This document shows, one piece after another, positions 47,682-58,127 of a stretch of DNA of 64,000 bases; the first letter of the stretch is position 1, and the number at the start of each line of letters is the position of its first letter. This DNA comes from Phyto melanocephala (Eukaryota > Arthropoda > Insecta > Diptera > Rhinophoridae): the NCBI GenBank assembly GCA_941918925.1, contig OW799233.1, positions 129,976,833-130,040,832 on the forward strand. The letters are read 5' to 3'. The notes beneath the pieces are model-generated. The model did not search any database. It was not told where the DNA came from and saw only the letters and a list, made by a program, of their open reading frames with translations. The position numbers and the translations under genes were made by a program.

Positions 47682-47683
47682 TA

Positions 47684-48852
47684 ATTACTTAAATATATTA
47701 TTTTCTAATATTATATTTTTGAACTCGGCGCGCGTTTTTTAAATTATTGTATTTTTATTATCTATCCCTCATGTAGGCGTATCTTTATTTTAGCAACACT
47801 ATTTTAGTTTTTTTTTACAAAAAAATAATATAAAATTATAAATATGCCATACTTAAGGGATGTCTAATTATTTCTGAAATATTAATGTTTATTTATATGT
47901 GATTAATTTTATTTATATTTCATTCTTTATAAATTCCGCATCAGGGTATGTTGTTGTTATTAAATCAAAAATAACTGTATATTTTTCCCTAAAAGTATGT
48001 TATTACTTACATTTATAATCTACATAAACAAGGGCTGCCAATTACAGTTTAAATTGACAAATTTTCAGATTTTGAACATAAAACGCTTTGGGATTTTTTT
48101 GAAGATGTATTGATTTATTTCTATATAGTATGCAGAGACAAATAAGTTAAAGAACTGTTGTTTTCTTAAACAGTAATTTTTTTATTTTGTGTATTCACAA
48201 GAAGTCTTTGGGGTTTGGTGAAATTTTGGGTTTATGCAAATGAACCAAATCCTTAAATCCGAGTTCGAAAGTGTCATCGGTGAAATACACTCACATCTCT
48301 GTGAAAATAATCATAGAAAATTTTATGTAAAAAGTAACGGCCTTTCATCAGAGTCGTGGGGCAATTGACGAATATTTAACAATAAAATAAAAAACCGCAA
48401 ATAATTGAAAAAATACATTCTTACTGAGACACCATTTATATAAGAGCAAATGCAACGTAAAGATTTTATTTACGATTTTTTTTAAGAATTTGTATTATTT
48501 TGATGATAGGAGCAAAATTAAATAAAATTTTAAACAATAATATTAATTTTGTTATTAAAACTTATATTTATTTAATTTTTTATTTATAAGATAATGGTGG
48601 CTGCATTAAAACACTAATAAGCTGACTAACCTTTCAACACCGAAACATTACAATACTTATTATTTTCCTAATTAACAGCCAAACCTTAACAAAAGCGGCA
48701 AGCGTTTTTGGCGGTCAGAAATTCTCATGTTCATATAATTTGTATGAAACAAACCGAAATACCGCGGCGACAACGTTTTGAAATTAGAAAATCTAATTTT
48801 GACAAGTCGTTAGGAATGGAAGTTGGCTGCAGTACAACTGTTGTTGTTATTT
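47684..48852. other. AT-rich intergenic sequence
   Basis: No gene or repeat boundary recognised. Confidence 0.35.
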
Positions 48853-49424
48853 TTATACCCGCCACCAAAAAAATGGTGGATGTATATTTATTGATATATC
48901 TAAGTTGAATTTATTAGTAAAAACTGCAATGACACGACTACTTTAACGCCCACTTTTCACTTTTCTACTGTCAATGAAATTTAAATGCTCAGAAAACCGA
49001 CAGAATTAGAGTTATGATGATGAAATTTCGTACATATAGCTTTCTAGTCAATATTATTGTTATGCCACAATATGAAGGTGACACGCCCACTTTAACGCCC
49101 ACCACCCATAGAACGGATTTTCTTAAATTCATGTAATTTATCTATGGACAAAGTTGCGGAAAAATAAAGGACTATATTGAAATATCTAAGTTGTCGTTAT
49201 TAGCAGAAACTATATTGACACGCCTAATTAAACTACTTTCATTGAAAGTTTAAATTTACGAAAATATTTTAATAGCATATCGAAGTTATACAAAGAAAGT
49301 GATACATATTCCATAGCGATTACTGTTAATAACAAAATAATAAAGTTAGTGCTATAAAAGTACATAAAATTGGTGGTGGGTATAAAAAATTCGGCACATC
49401 CGAATATAGTACTTTTAGGTGTTT
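48853..49424 (+). mobile_element. DINE-1-like element, subfamily A, internally deleted
   Basis: Starts TTTTTATACCCGCCACCAAA and soon jumps to the interior block 'gatatatctaagttgaattt', so about half of the 456-1615 copy is missing. It ends GGGTATAAAAAATTCGGCAC.TCCGAAT then ATAGTACTTTTAG. Confidence 0.7.
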
Positions 49425-49560
49425 AACTTCATATTATTGCAAATGAGTAATATTTTTTAGTTTTGTGTCTTAAGTTTACCCTTACAAAAATTGTTTTCAA
49501 TTAAAAAATATCTGAATTGTAGTACTTAGTGTCACCTGATTCAAATTTTTCATCTACTTA

Positions 49561-50443
49561 TCTATATATATAAAAGTGAAACTCTGTGTGTGTGTATGTG
49601 TGTGTGTGTGTGTTAGCTATAGACTCCGAAACTGTAAAACCGATCGGGCTCAAACTTTGGTAAGTTGTTGTACATATACCAGGAAGTGTTTATGGGTGAA
49701 AAAAAGTGGACGGGGCCACGCCCATAAAAAATTAGTTATCTGTTTTAGCTACTTGCACTTGACCGATTTTTCTGAAACTTTGCACACATATCGAGCTGTT
49801 ATGACTAAGCAATTTCGTGATAAGAAATGTGGGCGGGGCCACGCCCCTAAAAAAGTTTTAATTTTGAGGTACTTGCACTGGACCGATTTTTTTGAAACTT
49901 TGCACACATATTGAGCTGCCATGACTTTATAATTTCGTGATTAAAAAAGTGGGCAGGGCCACGCCCATAAAAAAAAGTTATAGTTTTGACGTACTTGCAC
50001 TGGACCGATTTTTCTGAAACTTTAAAAACATACTGACATGTCATGACTTAATAATTTCGTGATAACAAAAGTGGGCAGGGCCACGCCCATAAGAAAAACA
50101 GTTATAATTTTGAGGTATTTGAACTTCACCGATTTTTCTGAAACTTTGGATTCATATTGTGCTGTCATGACTATATACTTTCGTGATTAGAAAAGTGGGC
50201 ACGGCCACGCCCATAAAAAAAAAGTTATAATTTTGAGGTACTTGCACTAGACCGATTTTTCTGAAACTTTGCACACATATTGAGCTGTCACGACTATACA
50301 GTTTAGTGACTAGAAAAGTGGGCAGTGCCACGCCCATTAAAAAAAGTTATCATTTTTAGCTTTTTGCACTTGATATTCAATTTAAGATCAGAATACATTT
50401 TTAATCAATAGGGGGCGTAGCAACGCGCGCCGGGCTTTTCTAG
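49561..50443 (+). mobile_element. Non-autonomous Helitron, copy H3 (first of a tandem pair)
   Basis: A (49560) precedes TCTATATATATAAAAGTG; after a TG microsatellite come six ~121-bp units (cores near 49708, 49830, 49948, 50071, 50197, 50320). It ends CGCGCGCCGGGCTTTTCTAG. Immediately after CTAG the next copy begins. Confidence 0.85.
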
Positions 50444-51060
50444 TATATATATAAAAGTAAAACTCTGTGTGTGTGTGTGTGTGTGTTAGCTATAGACTCC
50501 GAAACTGTAAAACCGATCGGACTCAAACTTTGGCAAGTTGTTGTACACATACCAGGGAGTGTTTATGGGTGGAAAAAAGTGGGCGGGGCCACGCCCATAA
50601 AAATTAGTTATCAGTTTTAGCTACTTTCTCTTGACCGAGTTTTCTGAAACTTTGCACACATATCGAGCTGTCATGACTAAATAATTTTGTAATAAAAAAA
50701 GTGGGCGGGGCCACGCCCCTAAAAAAGTTTTAATTTTGAGGTACTTGCACTGGACCGATTATTCTGAAACTTTGCACACATATTGAGCTGTTATGACTTT
50801 ACAATTTCGTGATTAGAAAAGTGGGCAGGGCCACGCCCATAAAAACAATTATAATTTTGGGGTACTTGCACTGGTCCGATTCTTCTGAAACTTTGCACAC
50901 ATATTGAGTTGTCATGACTATACAATTTCTTGATGAGAAAAGTGGGCAGTGCCACGCCCATTAAACATTTTTTTAGCTTTTTGCACTTGATATTCAATTT
51001 AAATTCAGGAAGCATTTTGATTCATTAAGGGGCGTAGCAACGCGCGCCGGGTTCGGCTAG
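50444..51060 (+). mobile_element. Non-autonomous Helitron, copy H4 (second of a tandem pair)
   Basis: Starts TATATATATAAAAGTAAAAC directly at the 3' end of H3; the initial TC is either lost or shared with the TCTAG of H3. It has a TG microsatellite, four internal units and an end CGCGCGCCGGGTTCGGCTAG followed by T. Its terminus (TTCGGCTAG) is closer to H1 (TTTGGCTAG) than to H3 (CTTTTCTAG), so it is not a simple duplicate of H3. Confidence 0.82.
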
Positions 51061-51306
51061 TTATTTATAAAAGTTAACAACCCATGTGAAATAAAAAATT
51101 TACTCGTATTTTGTTTTCGTTTCAATAACAAAACAAATGAAACATTTTCACTCAAAGCGATCGCTTGGATTCTAAAAGCAGAACATATTTCTACTATAAA
51201 CGGTATGAATACAAACTTAAAATTAAAATTTAAATCTTCATTCTTACACAAAAACGCACGAAATACATAATGATTCATCTTGAAAATTAATAACAATAAC
51301 TGTAAT

Positions 51307-51482
51307 AGTTGATATTTACATACAACACCTGTAGTTCTGATCAAAAGAGTGCTGATGATGAAACCGTAGCTGGTTTCGAAAATGCATTCCACTCAGCTAG
51401 TATCGGATGACTAATTTTTCCTTAAATATTCTTGTCGTTATCACATTGAACTTATAGCCTATAATTTAAAAATTTAAAATAT
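51307..51482 (+). repeat. Hammerhead-bearing repeat, copy C, with 12-bp target duplication
   Basis: The 176-bp unit fragment (AGTTGATATTTACATACAAC ... TTTAAAATAT) is flanked by exact copies of AATAACTGTAAT (51295-51306 and 51483-51494). A variable-length duplication like this is typical of target-primed reverse transcription, as in LINE or Penelope-like elements. The copy carries the hammerhead and the block 'cacattgaacttatagcct' shared with copies A and B. Confidence 0.7.
51337..51406 (+). ncRNA. Hammerhead ribozyme motif, type I, copy C
   Basis: Distal stem I is CTGAT (51337-51341) with ATCGG (51402-51406). Proximal stem I is GAGTG (51347-51351) with CACTC (51390-51394). The core is CTGATGA (51352-51358), then an extra T. 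Stem II is GAAACC (51360-51365) with GGTTTC (51372-51377), loop GTAGCT. Then GAA and stem III AA-TGCA-TT (51381-51388), with predicted cleavage after C51389. All invariant core bases are present apart from the insertion. Confidence 0.7.
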
Positions 51483-51494
51483 AATAACTGTAAT

Positions 51495-52740
51495 GTTTTG
51501 TTACTAAATAATTTGCAATTTATTAGTTACTAACACAAAAAATCTTTAAAGAAACAATTAAATAATTTATAAAAAAAAATCACAAAACAGAAACAAAACA
51601 ACACACAGAATATTCTTAATAAAAATGCACACTCATTGTTAGAATCGATAACAAAACAAATATAAACAATAAATTAAAAAAAATATATATTAATTGTGGT
51701 CAACGTTTGATTCACTTTACAGTTTAAAACAAACGTACCCATTCGTATTCAGTTTTAAATGAACAATACGAAACTAAACACAGAAATGGTAACTGAACCT
51801 CAATATCGCATTAAATAATGAATAATGAAACAAATATTATTTAATATAAAGTCTTGACTTTGTCAAATAATGCAATTGGCGGACAAATATTAGGGTAACA
51901 ATAGGCATATTTAAAACAAACAACAATGCAATCTATTTTATATGCAAATTAAATTATTTATTTTGCAATAGGCACCAGCTCATCAGCTAAAACTCTTTTG
52001 GAATTCTGAGGGTTGTCATTAAGCACGTGGATTTAAAAGGCAAAAGTGACAAACAAAATTAACAACTTTTAATAGTTTTTTTAAACTTTAAAGGGGGGTT
52101 GTATAATGCGAAACTGCAGAGCTTTGAGTTCATTAAATAATTAAACAATTTAAGGGGTATTTATGCTGGTAAAATAACGACACTTAATTTCTTAAGTATA
52201 TTTATTTGCATTGGGTGGAGAACACGATACCAATAATTTATTTATAAAATTTATTTTTTTTTTTGTTTTAACCTTAATGTTTTTTTAATATTTCACTATA
52301 AGTTATTATCAGGTAAAATTATTTTAATTTTTCTTTGTTTCTGCAAAGAAAAGCTAAAAATTTAAATAAAATGGAATGATTTTGACACCTCATTGCGGCA
52401 ATAATTGCTCAAGCAATAAGCAAAGAAATGATTGCGCAAAAAATTGCTACATATGACAAATTACGGTCTACACGTCGCAATTTCTATGGAGCCAATCCAA
52501 TTCGACAATTGCAGCAAAAAATATTGCTACGTGGAGAGCATGGGTTAAAAACTAATTTCAGTAATACCGAAAATTTCCGAAGAATTTTACTTTAATAGAA
52601 GCTTTCAAACATTTTTTATAGAAAATTTCTATATTATATTTTTTTTAGAAATTCTTGAATAATTATTGTTATAGAAAATGTAGTATAATATACATTTTTA
52701 TACACAAACTTCTACATCGAATAACCGAGCAGGTCATTAC
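51495..52740. other. AT-rich intergenic sequence
   Basis: No exon recognised. Around 52390-52540 the motif TTGC/GCAA recurs (attgctcaagcaat and similar), perhaps an old foldback element, but boundaries are unclear. Confidence 0.35.
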
Positions 52741-52744
52741 GCTG

Positions 52745-52985
52745 CTGTGACAAAGTCTTGAACTAGTTTCACTTTATTCGGCATTAATCCCCCAAAATGT
52801 ATGAAAGTAGTGCATACCCAGGAGAATATTGCTGTTGTCTCGTAAAGTGTCAACAAAGATTGCGTCAATTCAATGGGATTATGTGATTGACCACCTAGAA
52901 GATTTTACGTAAGGACGTCGCGACGTATTAAAACCATACAAAATACAGCTGCAACAAGAACTGCACCCAGGTCGTTTGTTGAGTG
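52745..52985 (+). pseudogene. Mariner-like transposase fragment
   Basis: Around 52805 one frame reads VHTQENIAVVS, matching the 'ENIAAVSESV' region of these transposases. From 52890 another frame reads a Leu-Lys-Pro-Tyr-Lys-Ile-Gln-Leu stretch and QQELHP, matching 'LKPYKIQLVQELKP'. It is an old N-terminal fragment truncated at the DINE-1-like insertion that starts at 53006. Confidence 0.55.
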
Positions 52986-53005
52986 AATAAAAAGAGAAGA
53001 AAAAA

Positions 53006-53945
53006 CAAGTAAAAGTGCTGTATTCGGCCGTGCCGATTCTTATATACCCTTTACAACGTGTAGTCATGCAATGACAATTGTTTGTACATGAAATACGTAC
53101 ATATGTACATATACAAAACATCCCATTGCAGAATTATAAATTGAGTTTACGTATGTATGAACATGTTTCCAAAAAAAAAATTAAAAAAAAAGAAATACAT
53201 ATTGTATTTAAAACAAACAAAAAACGATTAAAAAAATTAAATTAAAAAAATTAAATTAAAAAAAAATTAAAAACATTTTTTTAAAAATTAAAAAAAATAT
53301 AATAAAAATATAAGTAGTATATAAAATAAAAAAAATTTTTTTTTTTGGCTCAGCTAGGATTACATGCCACGTTAACTCTAAGAAGCAGAGATTTCTGCCA
53401 ACGGCTGATGTCACATGTTTTGACAGAAGAAAATAGAGCGCGCTCTAATTAAAATTTTGTCAGATGTCTCAACACATGTTTTTTTACAGATGTAATGTTT
53501 TAAAGGTAACAAACGACATGTTTGTGTTAGCAGTGGAGAATTTGACAACTCAATTGTAAAAAACATGCCGTGTATTAGCTCCTTAACCAGTAAATATGTA
53601 TGTTGTTGTTGTAATTGTGAAAAAAACGAGGTGGTCGTGGTTTTTTGCTCATATCTCAGAAAGTTATAGGGCGATTGTGCTGAATTTCAATAGCGATTCA
53701 TTCCTGGATATTTCCAAAAGATTGATACCATAAACAGATCTGAGGAAACTATAGTTGCTTCTAAAAGTTGATTTCAGCCAACACACGGACAGACGGACAG
53801 ACGGTCAGGGCTTAATCGACTCCTCTAATCATAAGCTTTCAGAAAAAAATACTTTATGGGGTCGGAAATGAAAATTGTAAAAAATACAAGCGGAATGACA
53901 AAGCTATATATACCCTTGTACACCACAGGTGAAAGGTATAATAAA
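53006..53945 (-). mobile_element. DINE-1-like element, subfamily B, inverted, with nested repeat
   Basis: The left edge is the 3' tail (AACAAGTAAAAGTGCTGTAT, then ATTCGGCCGTGCCG) and the right edge the 5' end (CACCACAGGTGAAAGGTATA). Blocks match 60893-61688 in order, including the A-rich tract (53170-53345) and GGTGGTCGTGGTTTTTTGCT. It is interrupted by the repeat at 53380-53586. Confidence 0.78.
53380..53586 (+). repeat. Dispersed repeat inserted in a DINE-1-like element
   Basis: Compared with the uninterrupted copy at 60893-61688, about 200 bp is inserted between the equivalents of CTCTAA and CCAGTA. It carries CAGAGATTTCTG, the palindrome AGAGCGCGCTCT and CCGTGTATTAG, and matches 60395-60605 on the opposite strand. 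Confidence 0.65.
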
Positions 53946-55704
53946 GTGCGCGTTACACCTTAGAATAACAACTTTATTTGCAAGGCAATTTCAGAAAAAA
54001 AATGCGCACTTTTAAATTTTTTGTTATATCTTCGTCATTTATAGTCGTATTTTAAAGTATGACATTTCAATGTTTTTTCTCGATGAAACTAATGTCATAA
54101 GTTATACCAAGTTATTACTGATGTTTGTTTTTAGACAAAATTTTCCATATATTTTCTTTTTTTTTATAAATTCTTAATTAGTGGAAATATTCGAGTTTTT
54201 TGCAAAATTATTAATTTTAACAAAATGTTTAATTATCCCTCTATTCAAAGAAAATGTATGAATTCTTTTAAATCTCTTTCACAAGAAACAACAATAATAA
54301 TAAATACTGCTAAAATGTCTAAAAAGGTTATCAGTAGTTTGTTTGGAATTATAAAAATATTGTTGCTGTTACGTTTTTAGCAAGTGTTAAATGTATTCAC
54401 ATATTTAAGGACTGAGTTTGAAAAAAACTGTTCATCACACAATTCAAAAAAGTTGAAATTAAGACCTTAAAAATTATTTTATAAACATGTTTTGCTTGTT
54501 ATTTTAATTTTATAAAATATTTGTAATTTCCCTGTTTCACTTTCATTAACGCTTTTATCGTACCATTGAATATTCCTCCAGCTGCTAAACTCCGCTTTAG
54601 ACGAAACATTTTTTTTCTTGCCTTTATTTCTCTTTTGAACACAGTCAATTGGCCTGAGCTCTGAACAATTGGAACAAAAGAAAGACAATTCATGCTACCT
54701 AATGAAAGGCTTTAGCTTCTCTGAAGGCCATGTCAGATAAAACTTCGTCGCTTTGCGTGACACTTCTAACTTTGACCGAAAAACGCGAGAGAAAAGATAA
54801 CAACACTTACGCAAAGTTTGCAAGTACGGATTTTCAAAGCACACAAAAGATGAGAGTTAGTTAACTTTAAGCTTCGCGCTGCGTTTAAAGTGCTTTATGT
54901 GACATGTTTCATATAAAAACGACTATTTCATCTTAAATGTCAAAGCGAATTTCTAACACAACGCCAGGCAAAAATTTTATCTGACAAGGCCTTAATACCT
55001 TAATACCTTTTTAGAAAATTTCGATTACTTTTTTGTCTCAAATTTGTCATTCACCTTTCCCGTGTATCTGCAATGTAGAAATCCTGGCCTGCAAGCTGTA
55101 AGAAGATAGCTAAATCATAAGTCCTGTCGTTCATGATGCATTAAGTCTTCGTGTTATTTATGTTTCCAACGTCCTTTTTGACCTTGCATACAAAACAACT
55201 CCGAACAATCTATTTTTGAGTGACTTTTCTTCCTGAAATGTTAATATTCCTCTTCAGCATGAGACTGATATTGTTTTACTTTCCTTTAGCCAGAACATAA
55301 GTCTTTCGAATGATCTCTAAACGTCCGTAAACTTCAGTGAAAATACAGAAATAATTTGTTTAACAACTTTAATTTTAACACCATATTTGCTATGTTCACT
55401 GAGGGTAGTTCCAAAAATTTTCACAATGTTTCTTCTACCGATAAATTTATTATATACTACATACTTTTATAAATTTATTTCAAAGTCCATAAAATAAAAT
55501 TTTCAATTTGAGTGTATTTTAAAAAAACGTTATTGCAAAAAATGTTATTGACAATTTTTTCGAACTCAGTCCTTATGTTACCTGACTTATTTAATTGTTT
55601 TAGTATTAACGTCATTATTATTGACAGTCAAGTATTTTCATCATAACGATCATTGTTAAATGTCTCATAATGTTTGTTGCTTAAAATTATACAAAACACT
55701 AAGA
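53946..55704. other. Intergenic sequence 5' of the mucin-like gene
   Basis: Holds the MITE at 54724-54993. The stretch 55040-55330 is less AT-rich than its surroundings and could be old transposon DNA, but neither strand gives a frame I recognise. Overlapping minus-strand frames at 54479-54693 have no family resemblance. Confidence 0.35.
54724..54993. repeat. 270-bp MITE with AAGGCCATGTCAGATAAAA ends
   Basis: The left end AAGGCCATGTCAGATAAAA and the inverted right end AAGGCCTTGTCAGATAAAA differ at one of 19 bases, and looser similarity continues inward. Non-coding. Confidence 0.65.
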
Positions 55705-55752
55705 AATTATCAGTAAAAATTAAATTTTTAAAAAAGTGAAACAAATACAAAA
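55705..55752 (+). promoter_or_regulatory. Possible core promoter and 5' UTR of the mucin-like gene
   Basis: ATCAGTA near 55707 resembles the insect initiator (TCAGTY), with a TTAAAA/ATTATA stretch roughly 30 bases upstream and a short leader to the ATG at 55753. Placement is by motif only. Confidence 0.35.
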
Positions 55753-55779
55753 ATGGTGCGAAAAATATATGGGAAAGTG
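55753..55779 (+). CDS. Secreted mucin-like protein, exon 1
   Basis: Nine codons (M-V-R-K-I-Y-G-K-V) preceding a GTAAGT donor, phase 0. On its own it is too short to judge. Spliced to 56288 it gives a basic N-terminus followed at once by the hydrophobic core YLIIVNLLVMMVV, which completes a signal peptide that the second exon lacks a start for. The ATG sits in a fair fly context (ACAAAAATGG). An alternative is that translation begins at the in-frame ATGATG in exon 2 (near 56321), which would leave no signal peptide and is less likely. Confidence 0.6.
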
Positions 55780-56287
55780 GTAAGTAGTTGATTATCCCTT
55801 TTTTTAATCATAAAAAGGATATAGATTACTAGGCATATAGATTAATTACGAAATACTTAACTAATTATGTATTCGAATAATAGAATTCGTTTTTTTTTTC
55901 ATTCTAAGCATATCTGATTTATATCGTCTACTTAAGTATTGAGTTCTTCCCATTTTCCCCTTTTAGTAAATTAACTGATCTGCTTTATTCTTCAAATGGA
56001 ACTACATACATGCACATGTATTCGAGCATATGTATGTGTGAAATTCTCTGAAAATATAATCGAAATACAAATATAAAATACAACGAAAGGGCATCTCGCG
56101 CACTTGGAAAGCTATAAACAAATGAAAATGCTTTCAGTTTAAAACTAAACGCGCCAAAGGAAACACAGTAATTAGATTAAGTGATCATTTAAAAATTTTG
56201 TAAAAGAAATAAACTATGGTAAATGATACTAGTGTTATAAAATATTTAATAACAAATAATCATTGATGTTTATGTATATTTCTCAAG

Positions 56288-56744
56288 TTTAAATATTTGA
56301 TTATCGTGAATCTATTGGTGATGATGGTAGTTACACAAGATGTACCCCCATCAGATTTAGAGATACCCACAGAAGCGCCTACAACTACGACCACCGAGTT
56401 AATAACCGTGCCACCAACTACAACGGAAGCAATTACCGTAACAACAGCGATAGTTACAACATCTACCACGGAAAATCCAAAAACAACGACTATCACTACT
56501 ACAATAGAACCAAGCACAACTGCCACTACTGAAACAGCGGAACCAACAACTTCCACTACTCCATTAACGACAAAACCAAATTATATTCCCTGGTCCACTG
56601 ATTCACCCTATTCCACAACCACATCAACAACAGAACCTCCAATTCCTAATCATCCATTTTATCCCAGTTATCCCGACTATTCACATCGTAAATGTTATTT
56701 TAAGAAACAATATGGTCATGTACAACTGAGATGGACTTGTCATG
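56288..56744 (+). CDS. Secreted mucin-like protein, Thr-rich exon 2
   Basis: After a TTTCTCAAG acceptor the exon encodes residues 10-161 and the first base of codon 162, ending before a GTAAGTC donor. Residues 12-25 are the signal peptide core, with cleavage likely near Gln26. Residues about 34-125 are dominated by Thr with Pro, Glu and Ser (runs such as PTTTTTEL and TTITTTIEP), a typical heavily O-glycosylated mucin domain. A Pro/Tyr-rich linker (HPFYPSYPDYSH) follows, then the first Cys residues (145 and 160). Salivary glue proteins and some ecdysone-induced or peritrophic proteins of flies have a similar Thr-rich-then-Cys layout, but I do not recognise a specific homologue. Confidence 0.8.
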
Positions 56745-56899
56745 GTAAGTCAAAAATATTCACAATACAACAAAAATTAAAATTCAAAATTTTTTATAAA
56801 AAACCAAAAAAGTGATCTCAAGCTTAAATAAAAATCAAATATAATCAATTAAACTTCACTTGAGATATTTTAAAGATGAAAGAAAATTATAATAAGCTA

Positions 56900-57438
56900 A
56901 AGGGTCCGCCAAATAACTTTTTTTTTTAAACTGGACGCAAAACATCGAGTGTAGCTTCGGCTTTGTGGCACGTAGCGCCTTCCTATTGAAACCAAATGTT
57001 GTCAATATCCTCCTCTTCAATTTTTGTGAAAAATTCGTTCAACATGGCCCGATAACGATTGCCATTGACTGTAACGGCCACTCCTTGCTCATTTTCGAAG
57101 AAAAATGGCCCAATTATGCCACTGGACCAAAATCCGCACCCACCAAACAGTGATTCGTTTTGGTTGTATCGGCTTTTCAATGTATGCGTGCGGGTTTTCT
57201 GTGCTCCAAATATGACAATTTTTCTAGTTTACAAGCCCGCCAAGATCAAAATGAGCTTCATCTGAAAAGATGATTTGATTTGTCGCAATATTTCCCAGCG
57301 TTGTTCAAGCGTATACACAACCATATTCGTTCAGCGGAAGGATAAAACTTATTATCTGTCAAATCAGACATGAGCTAAGTGTAACCATTAACGAAATAAG
57401 CACTAGTTGAAAAAAAAAACGTTAGATGGCGGACCCTT
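56900..57438 (-). mobile_element. Deleted mariner-like element in the mucin-like gene intron
   Basis: Inverted ends AAGGGTCCGCCAAATAACTT and, on the other strand, AAGGGTCCGCCATCTAACGT, with TA on both sides (56898-56899, 57439-57440). Inside on the minus strand a catalytic-domain piece is readable: FWSSGIIGPFFFENEQG, VTVNGNRYRAMLNEFF and IDNIWFQ, followed by decayed sequence. At 539 bp it is a deletion derivative. It lies wholly in intron 2, so it would be spliced out in antisense orientation. Confidence 0.82.
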
Positions 57439-57508
57439 TATATTTTTTATAAATCTACTCCCCCTGTGAAGATCTTAAAATTTGTTGTTATATTTCTATC
57501 TTCTTTAG

Positions 57509-57639
57509 GTTTCAAATATGTTTATCTTGTTGAATGTTTTAAATGTTGTCTTTATGAGTTTTACAATTTTGCTGGATGCTATAGAGTTCATGGCGACTAC
57601 TGCAAAAACACAAATCACCATCATGGTTTTTACAAGTGA
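57509..57639 (+). CDS. Secreted mucin-like protein, Cys-rich exon 3
   Basis: Follows a TTCTTTAG acceptor; the first two bases complete a Gly codon and the exon encodes residues 163-204 and a TGA stop. Cys171, 174, 175, 185 and 193, with Cys145 and 160 from exon 2, make seven cysteines in the final 60 residues (C-x14-C-x10-C-x2-C-C-x9-C-x7-C). An odd number leaves one free or for an intermolecular bond. Aromatic residues are frequent (FKYVYL, YEFYNFAGCY). The tail is NTNHHHGFYK. The open frame, phase-matched splice sites and Cys spacing support a real gene; the domain family is not known to me. Confidence 0.78.
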
Positions 57640-57839
57640 TAATAATTTTATTTATTCCTCGAATTTTTCTTTATCTCCTAACAATTAATTAAATTAAGAA
57701 TTGTTATAAAAGCAAAATGTGCATGTTTTTTTACGATTGTATAAATATTTGTTATTATTTCTACGAACTACATATTTTAAAGTATTTACGTATAAGAATG
57801 CATTAAAAGATTATAAATAATAATTATAGAAAAATGTGT

Positions 57840-57845
57840 AATAAA
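57840..57845 (+). terminator. Possible poly(A) signal of the mucin-like gene
   Basis: AATAAA about 200 bases after the stop codon, in AT-rich sequence where such hexamers are common; weak evidence. Confidence 0.35.
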
Positions 57846-58127
57846 GTAAGAAAAATTTTTAAGGGGCATTCACATCATAAATGCTAAGTCAAGCAAAAGT
57901 GCAACAATATGAAATTTCAACTGGTTATAAAAAGATTTTTAAATATTTAATTTGCATGCATTACAATTACGCTTGTGTGAATATTCATATAAAATATAAC
58001 AACTTTATATATATCACTTACAAATGTTAAGTCCTATAAAAAGCACAGTAGCAGTAGCAGTTTACTACATTGATCTATAGATTAATGGGTATATCAAGCT
58101 TTTATCTCTAGTAAGTAAAAAAAGTAA

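Noticed and set aside
49576..49914. 112-codon frame in the Helitron with 'SGRGHAHKK' repeats
   Set aside because: The repeated peptide is the translation of the ~121-bp non-coding Helitron units, also seen in other copies and frames.
51057..51392. 111-codon minus-strand open frame
   Set aside because: It runs through the antisense of hammerhead copy C and AT-rich DNA; there is no protein-family signal, so it is a shadow of the repeat.
54479..54693. Two overlapping minus-strand frames, one with Cys-x2-Cys
   Set aside because: Short, with no family resemblance, splice partners or conservation that I can see; kept as non-coding.
56260..56556. 98-codon Val-rich minus-strand frame
   Set aside because: It is the antisense of the Thr codons in the mucin-like exon.
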